A DNA stretch of 64,000 nucleotides, taken from contig NZ_JACIDJ010000008.1 in NCBI RefSeq assembly GCF_014196305.1, forward strand, positions 62,001 through 126,000, written 5' to 3'. Under the pieces are notes generated by a model, which made no database searches, was not told where the DNA came from, and saw nothing but the letters and a program-made list of their open reading frames with translations. This document shows, in pieces, positions 35,800 through 44,125 of the stretch. Each line of letters opens with the position of its first letter. Position 1 is the first letter of the stretch. The position numbers were made by a program, and so were the translations under genes. The stretch is from Roseococcus suduntuyensis. Lineage in GTDB: Bacteria; Pseudomonadota; Alphaproteobacteria; Acetobacterales; Acetobacteraceae.

Positions 35800-36519
35800 A
35801 TGGAGTGGCCCGAATCGGAAACCATCGCCCTGCGGCCGGACCCGCTGCTGCCCGAGGCCCCATGCCCCGTGCGCTGGCGGCGTTCGGCCCGGGCGCGGCG
35901 CGTCTCGCTGCGCATCTGCCCGGCCGAGGGGGCGGTGGTGGTGACCTTGCCCATGAAGGTGGGCCGCCGCCATGGCCTCGCCCTGCTGACGGAACATGCC
36001 GGCTGGGTGTTGCAGCGCGTGGCGGCCCTGGCGCCGGAGCGCAAGCTGGTGCCGGGCGGCATGGTGCCCATCGGCGGCGTGGAGCACCTCATTCGCCACG
36101 ACCCCGCGCGGCGGGGGGCGGCGCTACTGGAAGAGGGCGTGCTGGTGGTCTCGGGCCAGGTGGAGTTCGTGGGCCGCCGCGTGCGCGACTTCCTGCGGGC
36201 CGAGGCGCTGCGCCGCATCGCGCAGGCCGCACGTCCGCATGCCGAGGCCCTTGATGTGGCGCCACGCGCCATTCGCCTGAAGGACACCAAAAGCCGCTGG
36301 GGAAGCTGCGCGCCGGACCGCACGCTGGCCTTCTCCTGGCGCCTCGTCATGGCGCCTGGCTGGGTGCTGGATTACGTGGTGGCGCATGAGGTGGCGCATC
36401 TGCGGGAGATGAACCACTCGGCCCGCTTCTGGGCGATGGTGGAATCAAGAACCCCGCACCGCGCCGCCGCGAGCGAATGGCTGCGGCGGAACGGGGCGGG
36501 GCTGTTGCGCGTAACCTAG
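35800..36519 (+). CDS. YgjP-type (DUF45) M48-like metallopeptidase
   Basis: A 239-residue cytosolic protein of the YgjP/WLM group. It contains TKSRWGSCAPD and the zinc motif HEVAHLREMNHSARFW near residues 196-211: HExxH plus a third His in NH. The N-terminal part has the RRSARARRVSLRI strand typical of the family. Function is poorly known. It is convergent with rpoH, with 11 bases between the two stops. Confidence 0.9.
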   Translation: MEWPESETIALRPDPLLPEAPCPVRWRRSARARRVSLRICPAEGAVVVTLPMKVGRRHGLALLTEHAGWVLQRVAALAPERKLVPGGMVPIGGVEHLIRHDPARRGAALLEEGVLVVSGQVEFVGRRVRDFLRAEALRRIAQAARPHAEALDVAPRAIRLKDTKSRWGSCAPDRTLAFSWRLVMAPGWVLDYVVAHEVAHLREMNHSARFWAMVESRTPHRAAASEWLRRNGAGLLRVT

Positions 36520-36530
36520 GCCGGCAAGCT

Positions 36531-37412
36531 TCAGCCCACCGTCAGGCGCCGCTCCGTGATCTGCTGCTTCATGGACTTCTGCAGCTTCTCGAAGGCCCGC
36601 ACTTCGATCTGCCGCACGCGCTCGCGGCTGATGTTGTACTGTTGGGACAGTTCCTCGAGCGTGGTCGGCTCATCTTTCAGGCGGCGTTCGATCAGGATGT
36701 GGCGCTCGCGCTCGTTCAGGGTGCGCAGCGCGCCGTTCAGCAGGTCCTTGCGGTTGGACATGTCCTGCCGGTCGGCGAGCTCGGTTTCCTGGCTCTCGCT
36801 CTCGTCCACCAGCCAGTCCTGCCACTCGCCCTCGCTGTCGGCGCGGACGGGGGCGTTCAGGCTGTTGTCCGGGCTGGCGAGGCGGCGGTTCATGCTCACC
36901 ACGTCCTGCTCGGGCACGGCCAGGGTCTTTGCGATCTTGGCGACCACCTCGGGCTGCAGGTCGCCGTCTTCCAGCGCCCCGATCTGCCCCTTGAGGCGGC
37001 GGAGGTTGAAGAACAGCTTCTTCTGCGCGGCGGTCGTGCCCATCTTCACGAGCGACCAGCTGTGCAGGATGTATTCCTGGATGGCGGCGCGGATCCACCA
37101 CATGGCGTAGGTGGCCAGGCGGAAGCCGCGGTCCGGGTCGAACCGCTTCACCGCCTGCATCATGCCGACATTGCCCTCGCTGATGAGTTCCCCCACCGGC
37201 AGGCCGTAGCCGCGATAACCCATGGCGATCTTGGCGACGAGGCGCAGATGCGAGGTGACAAGCTTGTGCGCCGCCGCCTCATCGGCCGCGTCGCGCCAGC
37301 GCTTGGCGAGGTTCAGCTCCTCCTCCGGGGCCAGCATCGGAAACTTCCGGATCTCCTGCAGGTAGCGGGAGAGGTTGCCTTCCGGGGCCATGGGGATGCT
37401 CAGTGACGCCAT
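36531..37412 (-). CDS. rpoH: RNA polymerase sigma-32 (heat-shock) factor
   Basis: A 293-residue alternative sigma factor directing heat-shock genes. It has region 2 (LVTSHLRLVAKIAMGYRGYGLP; ELISEGNVGMMQAVKRFDPDRGFRLATYAMWWIRAAIQEYIL in parts), the RpoH-specific box near QKKLFFNLRRLK, and region 4 with EELSQQYNISRERVRQIE. It begins MASLSIPMAPEGNLSRYLQEI. The 250-base upstream gap should hold its promoters, but I cannot define one with confidence. Confidence 0.97.
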   Translation of the reverse strand: MASLSIPMAPEGNLSRYLQEIRKFPMLAPEEELNLAKRWRDAADEAAAHKLVTSHLRLVAKIAMGYRGYGLPVGELISEGNVGMMQAVKRFDPDRGFRLATYAMWWIRAAIQEYILHSWSLVKMGTTAAQKKLFFNLRRLKGQIGALEDGDLQPEVVAKIAKTLAVPEQDVVSMNRRLASPDNSLNAPVRADSEGEWQDWLVDESESQETELADRQDMSNRKDLLNGALRTLNERERHILIERRLKDEPTTLEELSQQYNISRERVRQIEVRAFEKLQKSMKQQITERRLTVG

Positions 37413-37662
37413 GTGGTCCGAACTCCTGACTGCGCCAGAACCCGCCCCGTGACGGCGACGGGCACCTGGCCGTTCGTGGCAACGGCGTCCGGGCCCCTTC
37501 GGTTGCATCCGCCCCGGTCACGGAGGGGGCGGTGTCAGCGAACCGAAGTCACGCGGCACCCGGCCGACGCTGTACATTACCATTCGTTTAGTCTGGTCTC
37601 TACTGGAACGCAAGGATAACCAACCCCGGCACTCTGTCATCCCACCAAATTCGACGTGGCAG

Positions 37663-38646
37663 CTATGGCGAGAGCGCGGTGATGAGATCCTGCATGTCCT
37701 TCGGCGGGTCAGCGCGGAAAGTTAGCACATCCTTTGTAACCGGATGATGAAATTCGAGGCTGGCTGCGTGCAGGGCCTGGCGAGGGAAGGCCAGCAACGC
37801 CATGCGTGCCGCCTCGGGCAGGGCGCGGCTCGCGGCCGGGATGCGCCGCAGATAGACCGGGTCCCCCACCAGGGGGTGGCCGATATGCGCCAGGTGGACC
37901 CGGATCTGGTGCGTCCGCCCGGTGGCGAGCTTGCAGCGCAGCAGGCTGACCCCGCCATGGAATACGCGCTCGGTGCGGTAGCGGGTGAGGGCCGCCTTGC
38001 CGGATTTGGCACCCCCGCGCCCCACCACCGCCATGCGCTTGCGGTCCAGCTGGTGGCGGCCGATCGCGGCCTCCACCTCGCCGGCGGCCGGGCTGGGCAC
38101 GCCCCAGACCAGGGCGAGATATTCCCGGTCCAGGTCGCGCGCCGCAAAGGCCTCGGACAGGGTGCGGTGGGCGCGCTCGGTCTTGGCCACGACCATGACG
38201 CCCGAGGTGTCCTTGTCCAGCCGGTGGACGATGCCTGGCCGCTTCTCGCCGCCGATCCCTTCCAGCTCCTCCCCCGCATGGCCGAGCAGCGCGTTGACCA
38301 GCGTGCCGTCCAGGTTGCCCGGTGCGGGGTGGACGACCAGCCCGGCCGGCTTGTCCAGCACGATCAGGTGCGAATCCTCGAACAGGATGTCGAGCGGGAT
38401 GTCCTGTGCCACGGGCCGGGCGGGCAGGGGGGGGGGCGGGGTGAGGGTGTAGAGCACGCCCGGCCTGATGGGCCGCGCGGGATCGGTGAAGACCTGGCCG
38501 CCCTCCCGCGCCTGGCCTTCCTCGATCAGCGCCTTGACGCGCGAGCGCGAGAGCGTGCCTATCCGCGCCGCGAGGAAGCGGTCTGCGCGTTCGCCGCGGT
38601 CGGGTTCGGCCGCGAGACATTCATGGGGTGCGGAGGGGTCGGCCAA
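37663..38646 (-). CDS. RluA-family pseudouridine synthase (RluD-like)
   Basis: Converts uridines in 23S rRNA (RluD modifies helix 69) to pseudouridine. The 327-residue protein has an N-terminal S4 RNA-binding domain ([22 protein letters not shown] in parts), the catalytic HRLDKDTSG (Asp144), and [20 protein letters not shown]. The only start I can find is TTG at 38646, which shares its first base with the ATG of the divergent next gene. No ATG or GTG is available before the S4 domain. Confidence 0.9.
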   Translation of the reverse strand: MADPSAPHECLAAEPDRGERADRFLAARIGTLSRSRVKALIEEGQAREGGQVFTDPARPIRPGVLYTLTPPPPLPARPVAQDIPLDILFEDSHLIVLDKPAGLVVHPAPGNLDGTLVNALLGHAGEELEGIGGEKRPGIVHRLDKDTSGVMVVAKTERAHRTLSEAFAARDLDREYLALVWGVPSPAAGEVEAAIGRHQLDRKRMAVVGRGGAKSGKAALTRYRTERVFHGGVSLLRCKLATGRTHQIRVHLAHIGHPLVGDPVYLRRIPAASRALPEAARMALLAFPRQALHAASLEFHHPVTKDVLTFRADPPKDMQDLITALSP

Positions 38647-38924
38647 TGCGGGCGCTCAAATTCCTGGTGGTGGCGATGGGGGTGATGATCGTCGCGGGCA
38701 CCGTGACGCTGGTCGCGCTGATCGTCCAGCGGGCGGGCGGGGCCATGACGGTCACGCTGCCCCCCGTGACGCTGGATCTGCCCGCGGGCGCGCGAATCGC
38801 CTCGGTGACGGGGGTGGCCGACCGGCTGGCCGTGCTGGTGGAGGGGCCCGGCGAGGCCTCGCGCATCCTGCTGCTGGACGGGCGCAGCGGCCGGGTGGTG
38901 GGCGAGGTGCTGCCCCGCCCGTGA
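38646..38924 (+). CDS. Small membrane-anchored protein (DUF6476-like)
   Basis: A 92-residue protein with one N-terminal membrane segment ([24 protein letters not shown]) and a short beta-rich soluble part ([47 protein letters not shown] in parts). I associate it with the DUF6476 group, often next to the RluD-type gene in alphaproteobacteria. Function is unknown. Its ATG abuts the divergent TTG start, and its stop overlaps the next gene by four bases. Confidence 0.75.
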   Translation: MRALKFLVVAMGVMIVAGTVTLVALIVQRAGGAMTVTLPPVTLDLPAGARIASVTGVADRLAVLVEGPGEASRILLLDGRSGRVVGEVLPRP

Positions 38925-39094
38925 CCCACCGCAAGCCGAACCTGCCCGAGAAGCCCTGTGCCGCCTGCGGCCGGCCCTTTGCCTGGCGGAAGAAATGGGC
39001 GCGGGTGTGGGACGAGGTCCGGTATTGCTCCGATGCGTGCCGCGAGGGGCGCCATGCAAAGGCCCGGCTTGCCCAACCGCGCCGGGGCGGCTAA
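38921..39094 (+). CDS. DUF2256 zinc-ribbon-like small protein
   Basis: A 57-residue protein starting at GTG. It reads [28 protein letters not shown] and then YCSDACR, with two CxxC-type pairs that could bind zinc. That is the full DUF2256 signature; the function is unknown, though the family is often found near RNA-modification or photolyase genes. It is coupled to the preceding small gene by a four-base overlap and lies 21 bases before tRNA-Glu. Confidence 0.9.
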   Translation: MTHRKPNLPEKPCAACGRPFAWRKKWARVWDEVRYCSDACREGRHAKARLAQPRRGG

Positions 39095-39115
39095 GAGCGG
39101 CGCTTCCAAGGCTTG

Positions 39116-39191
39116 GTCCCCTTCGTCTAGAGGCCTAGGACACCGCCCTCTCACGGCGGCAACACGGGTTCGAATCCCGTAGGGGACGCCA
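39116..39191 (+). tRNA. tRNA-Glu (anticodon CTC)
   Basis: A full 76-base cloverleaf with CCA encoded. The acceptor arm GTCCCCT pairs with AGGGGAC, the anticodon stem CCGCC/GGCGG encloses loop CTCTCAC with anticodon CTC at 39150-39152, and the T-arm is CGGGTTCGAATCCCG. It reads GAG codons, which dominate in this GC-rich genome. No duplicated 3' end is seen downstream, so it is not evidently used by an integrated element. Confidence 0.97.
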
Positions 39192-39479
39192 CACTCTCAA
39201 CCTATATGTTGATCTCACCCGTTTTCTCGGGCGATTTGGCTCGCCGCCGTTCCGCCGGCAACAAAATCAGCGCGGGCAGGGCAAACTCCACGTCTTCGCG
39301 TGCTTCAGGCCTCGCTCCATCCGGCGCACCGCGCCTTGTTGGCCTTCCGCATCAGATGATCCCGCATCCTCGCCTTCTGAAATCCGGCAAGAATCGTTCC
39401 CAGCGCCATACCCTCCCAAGCGGAACTGGTGGGACGATCGCGGCGCGCGCTACCCTGGCCACCCACCGGGGGGAGCACG
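39192..39479. other. 288-base gap between tRNA-Glu and the dihydroxyacetone kinase gene
   Basis: Somewhat lower GC than its surroundings. No gene is convincingly supported. A 35-codon minus-strand reading (MALGTILAGFQKARMRDHLM...) preceded by GGGAGG is possible but has no recognised family. Nothing resembling an integrase remnant could be identified. Confidence 0.4.
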
Positions 39480-41159
39480 ATGCGCAAATTCGTCAATGAC
39501 CCGCGCGCCGCCGTGCGCGAGATGCTCGAAGGCCTTGCGGACCTCTCCCCCGGCCTCGCGCTGATCGCGCGGGAAGGCATCCTTCTGCGGTCCGCGCTGC
39601 CGCCGCCCTCGGCGCGGCAGGTCGCGGTCATTTCCGGCGGCGGTTCGGGCCATGAGCCGGCGCATGCGGGCTATGTGGGCCCCGGCCTGCTGACCGCGGC
39701 TGTGGCGGGCGACGTCTTCACCTCGCCCTCCGTGGACCAGGTGCTGGCGGCCATCCGCGCCACCGCCGGTCCTGCCGGCGCGCTGCTGGTGGTGAAGAAC
39801 TACACCGGCGACGTGCTGAACTTCGGCCTCGCCGCCGAGTTGGCGCGCGCCGAGGGCATCCCGGTTGAGAGCGTGATCGTGGCCGACGACGTCGCCCTGC
39901 GCGACAGGGTGGAGGCCGACCGCCGCCGCGGCATCGCGGGCACCGTGCTCGTCCACAAGGTGGCCGGCGCCGCCGCCGAGGCCGGGCTGCCGCTGGCCGA
40001 GGTCGCGGCCGAGGCGCGCGCCGCGGCCGCCGCCGTGCGCAGCATGGGGGTGGCGCTCGGCCCCTGCACCGTGCCCGCCGCCGGCCGGCCGGGCTTCGAC
40101 CTGCCGGACGACATGATGGAACTGGGCCTCGGCATCCATGGCGAGGCCGGCCTCCGCCGCGTGCCGCGCGCGACGGCCGATGCCGCCGTCGCGGCCATGC
40201 TGGAGGCGATCCTGGCCGACCACGCCCTGGCCCCCGGCAGCCGCGTGGCCCTGCTGGTCAACGGCCTCGGGGGAACGCCGCCGATGGAGCTTGCCATCGC
40301 CGCGCGCGCGGCGCTGACCGTGCTGCGCGCGGCCGGGCTGGTGGTGGAGCGCGCCTGGTGCGGCGCCTTCCTGACGGCGATCGAGATGCCCGGCTGCTCG
40401 CTCTCGGTGATGGCGCTGGATGCGGCGCGTCTCGCGCGGCTCGATGCCATGGCCGAGGCGCCGGCCTGGCCGGGCGGTGGGCGGCTGCCCCCGGCGCGGC
40501 AACTCCTCCCCGATCCGCCGCCCCCGCCCGCGACGTCGCCGGGCGTGCCTGATGCGACGTTGCGCGCGGCCGCGCTGGCGGTGGCGGAGGCGCTGGACGC
40601 GGCGGAGGCCGAACTCACCGCCCTCGACGCCGCGGGCGGCGACGGCGATCTCGGATTGTCGCTGGCGCGAGGTGCCTCGGCCATGCGCGCGCTCCCCGAG
40701 GGCGCCTTCGCCGATGCGCCGACCGCGCTGGCCGCCATCGCGGGCGCGCTGCGCCGAGCGATCGCAGGCAGTTCCGGCCCTTTCTACGCCGCGGCGCTGC
40801 TGCGGGCGGCGCGGCATCTGCCGGCCCGACCCGCGCCCGCCGACTGGGCGGCCGCCTTCGAGGCCGGCGTCGCCGCCATCGCGGAACTGGGTGGCGCCAA
40901 GCCCGGTGACCGCACCATGCTCGATGCGCTGCAGCCGGCGGCGGAGGCGCTGTCGGCCGCATTGCGGGAGGGGGCCGGTGCGCGCGCCGCGCTCGACCGC
41001 GCCGCCGCGGCGGCGGAAGCGGGCGCCCAGGCGACGGCCGCGATGCACCCGCGGCGCGGCCGCGCGAGCTATCTCGGCGCCAGGGCGATCGGGACGCCCG
41101 ACGCCGGTGCCTCCGCCGTCGCGGCCTGGCTGCGCGGGCTTGCGCGCAGCGTGGCATGA
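39480..41159 (+). CDS. Single-chain ATP-dependent dihydroxyacetone kinase (DhaK-DhaL fusion)
   Basis: Phosphorylates dihydroxyacetone or glyceraldehyde/triose-like substrates using ATP. The 559-residue protein has a DhaK domain (1 to about 330) with ISGGGSGHEPAHAGYVG and the covalent substrate histidine in LGIHGEAG (His220). The C-terminal DhaL domain (about 360-559) has magnesium-binding aspartates in LDAAGGDGDLGLSLARG and the end RASYLGARAIGTPDAGA. This is the citrobacter/eukaryote-like ATP type rather than the PTS-coupled type, since no separate DhaM is present. Related sugar kinases of this family (erythrulose, tetrulose) cannot be excluded. Confidence 0.9.
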   Translation: MRKFVNDPRAAVREMLEGLADLSPGLALIAREGILLRSALPPPSARQVAVISGGGSGHEPAHAGYVGPGLLTAAVAGDVFTSPSVDQVLAAIRATAGPAGALLVVKNYTGDVLNFGLAAELARAEGIPVESVIVADDVALRDRVEADRRRGIAGTVLVHKVAGAAAEAGLPLAEVAAEARAAAAAVRSMGVALGPCTVPAAGRPGFDLPDDMMELGLGIHGEAGLRRVPRATADAAVAAMLEAILADHALAPGSRVALLVNGLGGTPPMELAIAARAALTVLRAAGLVVERAWCGAFLTAIEMPGCSLSVMALDAARLARLDAMAEAPAWPGGGRLPPARQLLPDPPPPPATSPGVPDATLRAAALAVAEALDAAEAELTALDAAGGDGDLGLSLARGASAMRALPEGAFADAPTALAAIAGALRRAIAGSSGPFYAAALLRAARHLPARPAPADWAAAFEAGVAAIAELGGAKPGDRTMLDALQPAAEALSAALREGAGARAALDRAAAAAEAGAQATAAMHPRRGRASYLGARAIGTPDAGASAVAAWLRGLARSVA

Positions 41160-41375
41160 TGCGCGACCCGGCAGACGGCTTCGTGCCAGGGAAGGTGGGG
41201 GCTCGTCTCGGTCAGCAGCCGCATCGGCGAGTCCAGCGGCATGTGGCGCAAGGTCTCAGGCGCGACTTCCTGAAGACCTCGCCATACGCCCGGGCGTTCA
41301 TCCGCGGGGCCGCACAAGGATGGGTTCGCCACCCTGCGGCCATGACGCCGCGTGTCCTTGCCATAGGAAGCACAC
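41160..41375 (-). pseudogene. Possible remnant coding stretch between the kinase and deaminase genes
   Basis: This 216-base gap keeps an open minus-strand frame with protein-like content (GLQEVAPETLRHMPLDSPM, then RLLTETSPHLPWHEAVCR), running into the end of the kinase gene. I recognise no family, and there is no good start or room for a complete gene. It may be a gene fragment or only a shadow of GC-rich DNA. Confidence 0.2.
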
Positions 41376-41828
41376 ATGAACAGTGATGTCGGGCATGATC
41401 AGCGTTTCTTCTGCGCGGCCCTCGCGGAGGCCGAACAGGGTCTGGCGGAAGGCGGCGTTCCGATCGGTGCGGCGCTGGTCGTGGACGGGCGCGTGGTCGC
41501 GACCGGCCGCAACCGGCGCGTCCAGCAGGGCGATCCCATCGCGCACGGCGAAATGGACTGCCTGCGCCAGGCGGGCCGGCGCCGCGACTATCGGCGCGCG
41601 ACGCTCTACACCACGCTCAGCCCCTGCATGATGTGCGCGGGGACCATCGCGCAGTTCGGCATTCCGCGCGTGGTGGTAGGGGAGAACACGAGCTTCGGTG
41701 GGAACGAGGCCTTCCTGCGCTCGCGCGGCGTGGAGGTGCTGGTGCTGGACGATGCCCGCTGCCAGGAATTGATGCGGCGTTTTCAGGAGGAACATCCTGA
41801 TGTCTGGGCCGAGGACATCGCGGAGTAG
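41376..41828 (+). CDS. Cytosine deaminase of the yeast Fcy1 type
   Basis: A 150-residue zinc deaminase. The zinc motif is HGE (His57, Glu59) with SPCMMC (Cys84, Cys87), and the sequence LYTTLSPCMMCAG...GIPRVVVGEN matches the pattern of yeast cytosine deaminase. So does the C-terminal DDARCQELMRRF...WAEDIAE, the lid over the active site. The resemblance covers the full length, so deamination of cytosine (or a related pyrimidine or pterin) is likelier than tRNA-adenosine or guanine deamination. No cytosine permease is adjacent. Confidence 0.82.
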   Translation: MNSDVGHDQRFFCAALAEAEQGLAEGGVPIGAALVVDGRVVATGRNRRVQQGDPIAHGEMDCLRQAGRRRDYRRATLYTTLSPCMMCAGTIAQFGIPRVVVGENTSFGGNEAFLRSRGVEVLVLDDARCQELMRRFQEEHPDVWAEDIAE

Positions 41829-42001
41829 CCGGGGCTGGGTTCGGCGGCGGCACCACCAGCACGCGTGGCATGCAGGACCCGCCGGGCCGAATGGCTGTTT
41901 CGGTTTAGGCAAGCGACTGATTTACCATAATGTTGACGGAGCCGCCATTGACACCCTGGGGTCGTTCTGGCTGGCTTCGCCCAAATCCGGGGGGGGGCTC
42001 C

Positions 42002-43168
42002 ATGGCATTCGAACTGACGGCCGAGCAGGCCGAGATCCGCGCGCAGATGCTCAAACTCTGCGCCGGTTTCGGCGACGACTACTGGCTCCGGAAGGAGCGC
42101 GAGGCGAGCTTCCCCCATGAATTCCACGCCGCCATCGCGAAAGGTGGCTGGCTCGGCATCGCCATGCCGGAGGAATATGGCGGCGGCGGCCTCGGCATCA
42201 GCGAGGCCGCGGTGATGATGCAGGCCGTGGCCGAGAGCGGCGCCTGCATGTCCGGCGCCTCCTCCATCCACATGAACATCTTCGGGCTGAACCCCGTGGT
42301 GGTGTTCGGCAACGAGGAGCAGAAGCGCCGCGCCCTGCCTCCACTCATCGCGGGCGAGGACAAGCCCTGCTTCGCGGTCACCGAACCCGATGTCGGCCTC
42401 AACACCACCGAGTTGAAGACGCGCGCCGAACGCCAGGGCGACCGCTACATCGTCCGCGGCCAGAAGATGTGGATCAGCACCGCGCAGGTGGCCAACAAGA
42501 TGCTGCTGCTGGCGCGCACCACGCCGCTCGACCAGGTGCGGCGCAAGACGGAGGGGCTGTCGCTGTTCTACACCGACCTCGACCGCGCGCGCGTCGAGGT
42601 GCGCCTCATCGAGAAGATGGGCCGGCACGCGGTGGATTCGAACATGCTCTTCTTCGACGGGCTGGAGGTGCCGGAGGCGGACCGCATCGGCGAGGAAGGC
42701 AAGGGCTTCCACTACATCCTGCACGGCATGAACCCCGAGCGCATCCTGATCGCGGCCGAGGCGGTGGGCATCGGCCGCGCGGCCCTGGGCAAGGCCACCC
42801 AATACGCGAAGGACCGCCGCGTCTTCGGCCGCGCCATCGGGCAGAACCAGGGCATCCAGCACCCGCTGGCGCGCTGCTGGGCGCATCTGGAGGCGGCGGA
42901 ACTCATGGTGATGAAGGCGGCGGCCCTCTATGACGCGGGGCGTGAATGCGGGGCGGAATCCAACGCCGCGAAATACCTGGCCGCCGAGGCCGGCTTCTCC
43001 GCTGCCGAGACCGCGGTGATGACCCATGGCGGCATGGGCTATGCCCAGGAATACCATGTGGAGCGCTATCTGCGCGAAAGCCTGATCCCGCGCATCGCCC
43101 CCGTCAGCCGGGAACTGATCCTGAGCCACATCGCCGAACGGGTGCTGGGCCTGCCGAAATCCTACTGA
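42002..43168 (+). CDS. Acyl-CoA dehydrogenase
   Basis: FAD enzyme oxidising an acyl-CoA at the alpha-beta bond. The 388-residue protein has the N-terminal helical domain, CFAVTEPDVGLNTTELKT and KMWISTAQVAN in the FAD/beta domain, and the C-terminal GGMGYAQEYHVERYLRESLIPRIAP region where the catalytic Glu and FAD-binding Arg lie. GGGGGGG lies about five bases before the ATG. The acyl chain specificity is unknown; short-branched chain or a CoA ester linked to the adjacent carboxylate genes are possibilities. Confidence 0.9.
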   Translation: MAFELTAEQAEIRAQMLKLCAGFGDDYWLRKEREASFPHEFHAAIAKGGWLGIAMPEEYGGGGLGISEAAVMMQAVAESGACMSGASSIHMNIFGLNPVVVFGNEEQKRRALPPLIAGEDKPCFAVTEPDVGLNTTELKTRAERQGDRYIVRGQKMWISTAQVANKMLLLARTTPLDQVRRKTEGLSLFYTDLDRARVEVRLIEKMGRHAVDSNMLFFDGLEVPEADRIGEEGKGFHYILHGMNPERILIAAEAVGIGRAALGKATQYAKDRRVFGRAIGQNQGIQHPLARCWAHLEAAELMVMKAAALYDAGRECGAESNAAKYLAAEAGFSAAETAVMTHGGMGYAQEYHVERYLRESLIPRIAPVSRELILSHIAERVLGLPKSY

Positions 43169-43180
43169 GCGCTTCGTGGC

Positions 43181-43227
43181 GCGCGTGATTCACGCCTCCG
43201 GGCCTGCGCCCTTCGGCGATCACGCGC
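43181..43227. terminator. Hairpin between convergent acyl-CoA dehydrogenase and lyase genes
   Basis: GCGCGTGAT (43181-43189) pairs with ATCACGCGC (43219-43227); a nested GCGTG-ATT-CACGC is also present (43183-43195). The right arm overlaps the stop codon of the minus-strand lyase gene. It belongs to the same TGATTCAC/GATCAC hairpin group seen at 34266 and 52835, and probably ends transcription from both sides. Confidence 0.5.
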
Positions 43228-44125
43228 CGCCGGGCAGCCGGCTCGCCACCAGCGAGCCATCCAGCGCCTCATGCTCGGAATAGCCCAGCACCTCGTAGAG
43301 CTGCGCGCGCGTCTGCAGCCGCGGCAGCATGGCGGCGATGGAGCCGTCGCGCGCCAGCGTCGCATAGACCTCCGTCAGCGTGGCGGCTTCGGCGCGGAAG
43401 GCCGTGGCGGGCCAGATCACGATGCGAAAGCCCCAGGCCTCGAACTGGTCGGCGGTGAACATCGGCGTGCGGCCGAACTCCGTCATGTTCGCCAGCAGCG
43501 GCACGTCCAGCGCGGCGGCGAAGCGGCGGAAATCCTCCTCCCGCGCCAGGGCCTCGGGGAAGATCGCATCGGCCCCCGCGCGGACATAGAGTTGCGCGCG
43601 CGCGATGGCGGCCTCGATCCCCTCCTGCGCCACGGCATCGGTGCGCGCCATGATGCGGATGTGCCGGCGGGCGCGGCGGGCGGCGGCGATGCGCTCGGCC
43701 ATCTCCTCGGGCGCGCAGAGCTTCTTGTCGTTCAGGTGGCCGCATTTCTTGGGCTGGTGCTGGTCCTCGATCTGCACGGCGCCCGCGCCCGCCGCCTCCA
43801 GCTCGCGCACCGTGCGCATCACGTTGAGCGGCGGGCCGAAGCCCGTGTCGGCGTCCACCAGCACGGGCAGGCCTGTGGCGCGCACCGTGGCGCGGGTGAA
43901 GAAGCAGAGCTCCTCCAGCGACACCAGGCCCAGATCCGGCAGGCCGAGCAGCGAGGAGGTGGCGCCGCCCGAGATGTAGAGCGCCTCGAACCCCGCCCGC
44001 TTGGCCAGGATGCCGCCCATGGGGTGCGGCGCGCCGGGCATGCGCAGGATGCCGGGCCGTGCCCAGAGTTCGGCCATGCGCAGCCCCGCCGGGACCTCCC
44101 GCTCCGGCTCCAGCAGCCAGGTCAT
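43220..44125 (-). CDS. Methylisocitrate lyase-like protein (PrpB type, isocitrate lyase/PEP mutase superfamily)
   Basis: A 301-residue TIM-barrel lyase. It has DADTGFG, DQHQPKKCGHLNDK with catalytic Cys in KKCGH, RTDAVA, and the PrpB-like stretch NMTEFGRTPMFT. PrpB splits 2-methylisocitrate to pyruvate and succinate. It is the last gene of the minus-strand TTT operon (stop/start overlap with the TctA gene), and a second lyase of the same superfamily lies on the divergent strand at 47942. Related enzymes split 2,3-dimethylmalate or oxaloacetate, so the substrate is inferred only. Confidence 0.85.
   Translation of the reverse strand: MTWLLEPEREVPAGLRMAELWARPGILRMPGAPHPMGGILAKRAGFEALYISGGATSSLLGLPDLGLVSLEELCFFTRATVRATGLPVLVDADTGFGPPLNVMRTVRELEAAGAGAVQIEDQHQPKKCGHLNDKKLCAPEEMAERIAAARRARRHIRIMARTDAVAQEGIEAAIARAQLYVRAGADAIFPEALAREEDFRRFAAALDVPLLANMTEFGRTPMFTADQFEAWGFRIVIWPATAFRAEAATLTEVYATLARDGSIAAMLPRLQTRAQLYEVLGYSEHEALDGSLVASRLPGGA

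Noticed and set aside
37413-37662. Sigma-32 or sigma-70 promoter of rpoH
   Set aside because: Several partial matches (such as TTGCGT near 37607 on the minus strand) lack a convincing partner element at the right spacing.
39116-39480. tRNA-Glu as an attachment site for an integrated element
   Set aside because: No integrase gene and no second copy of the tRNA 3' end were seen downstream; housekeeping-type genes continue on both sides.
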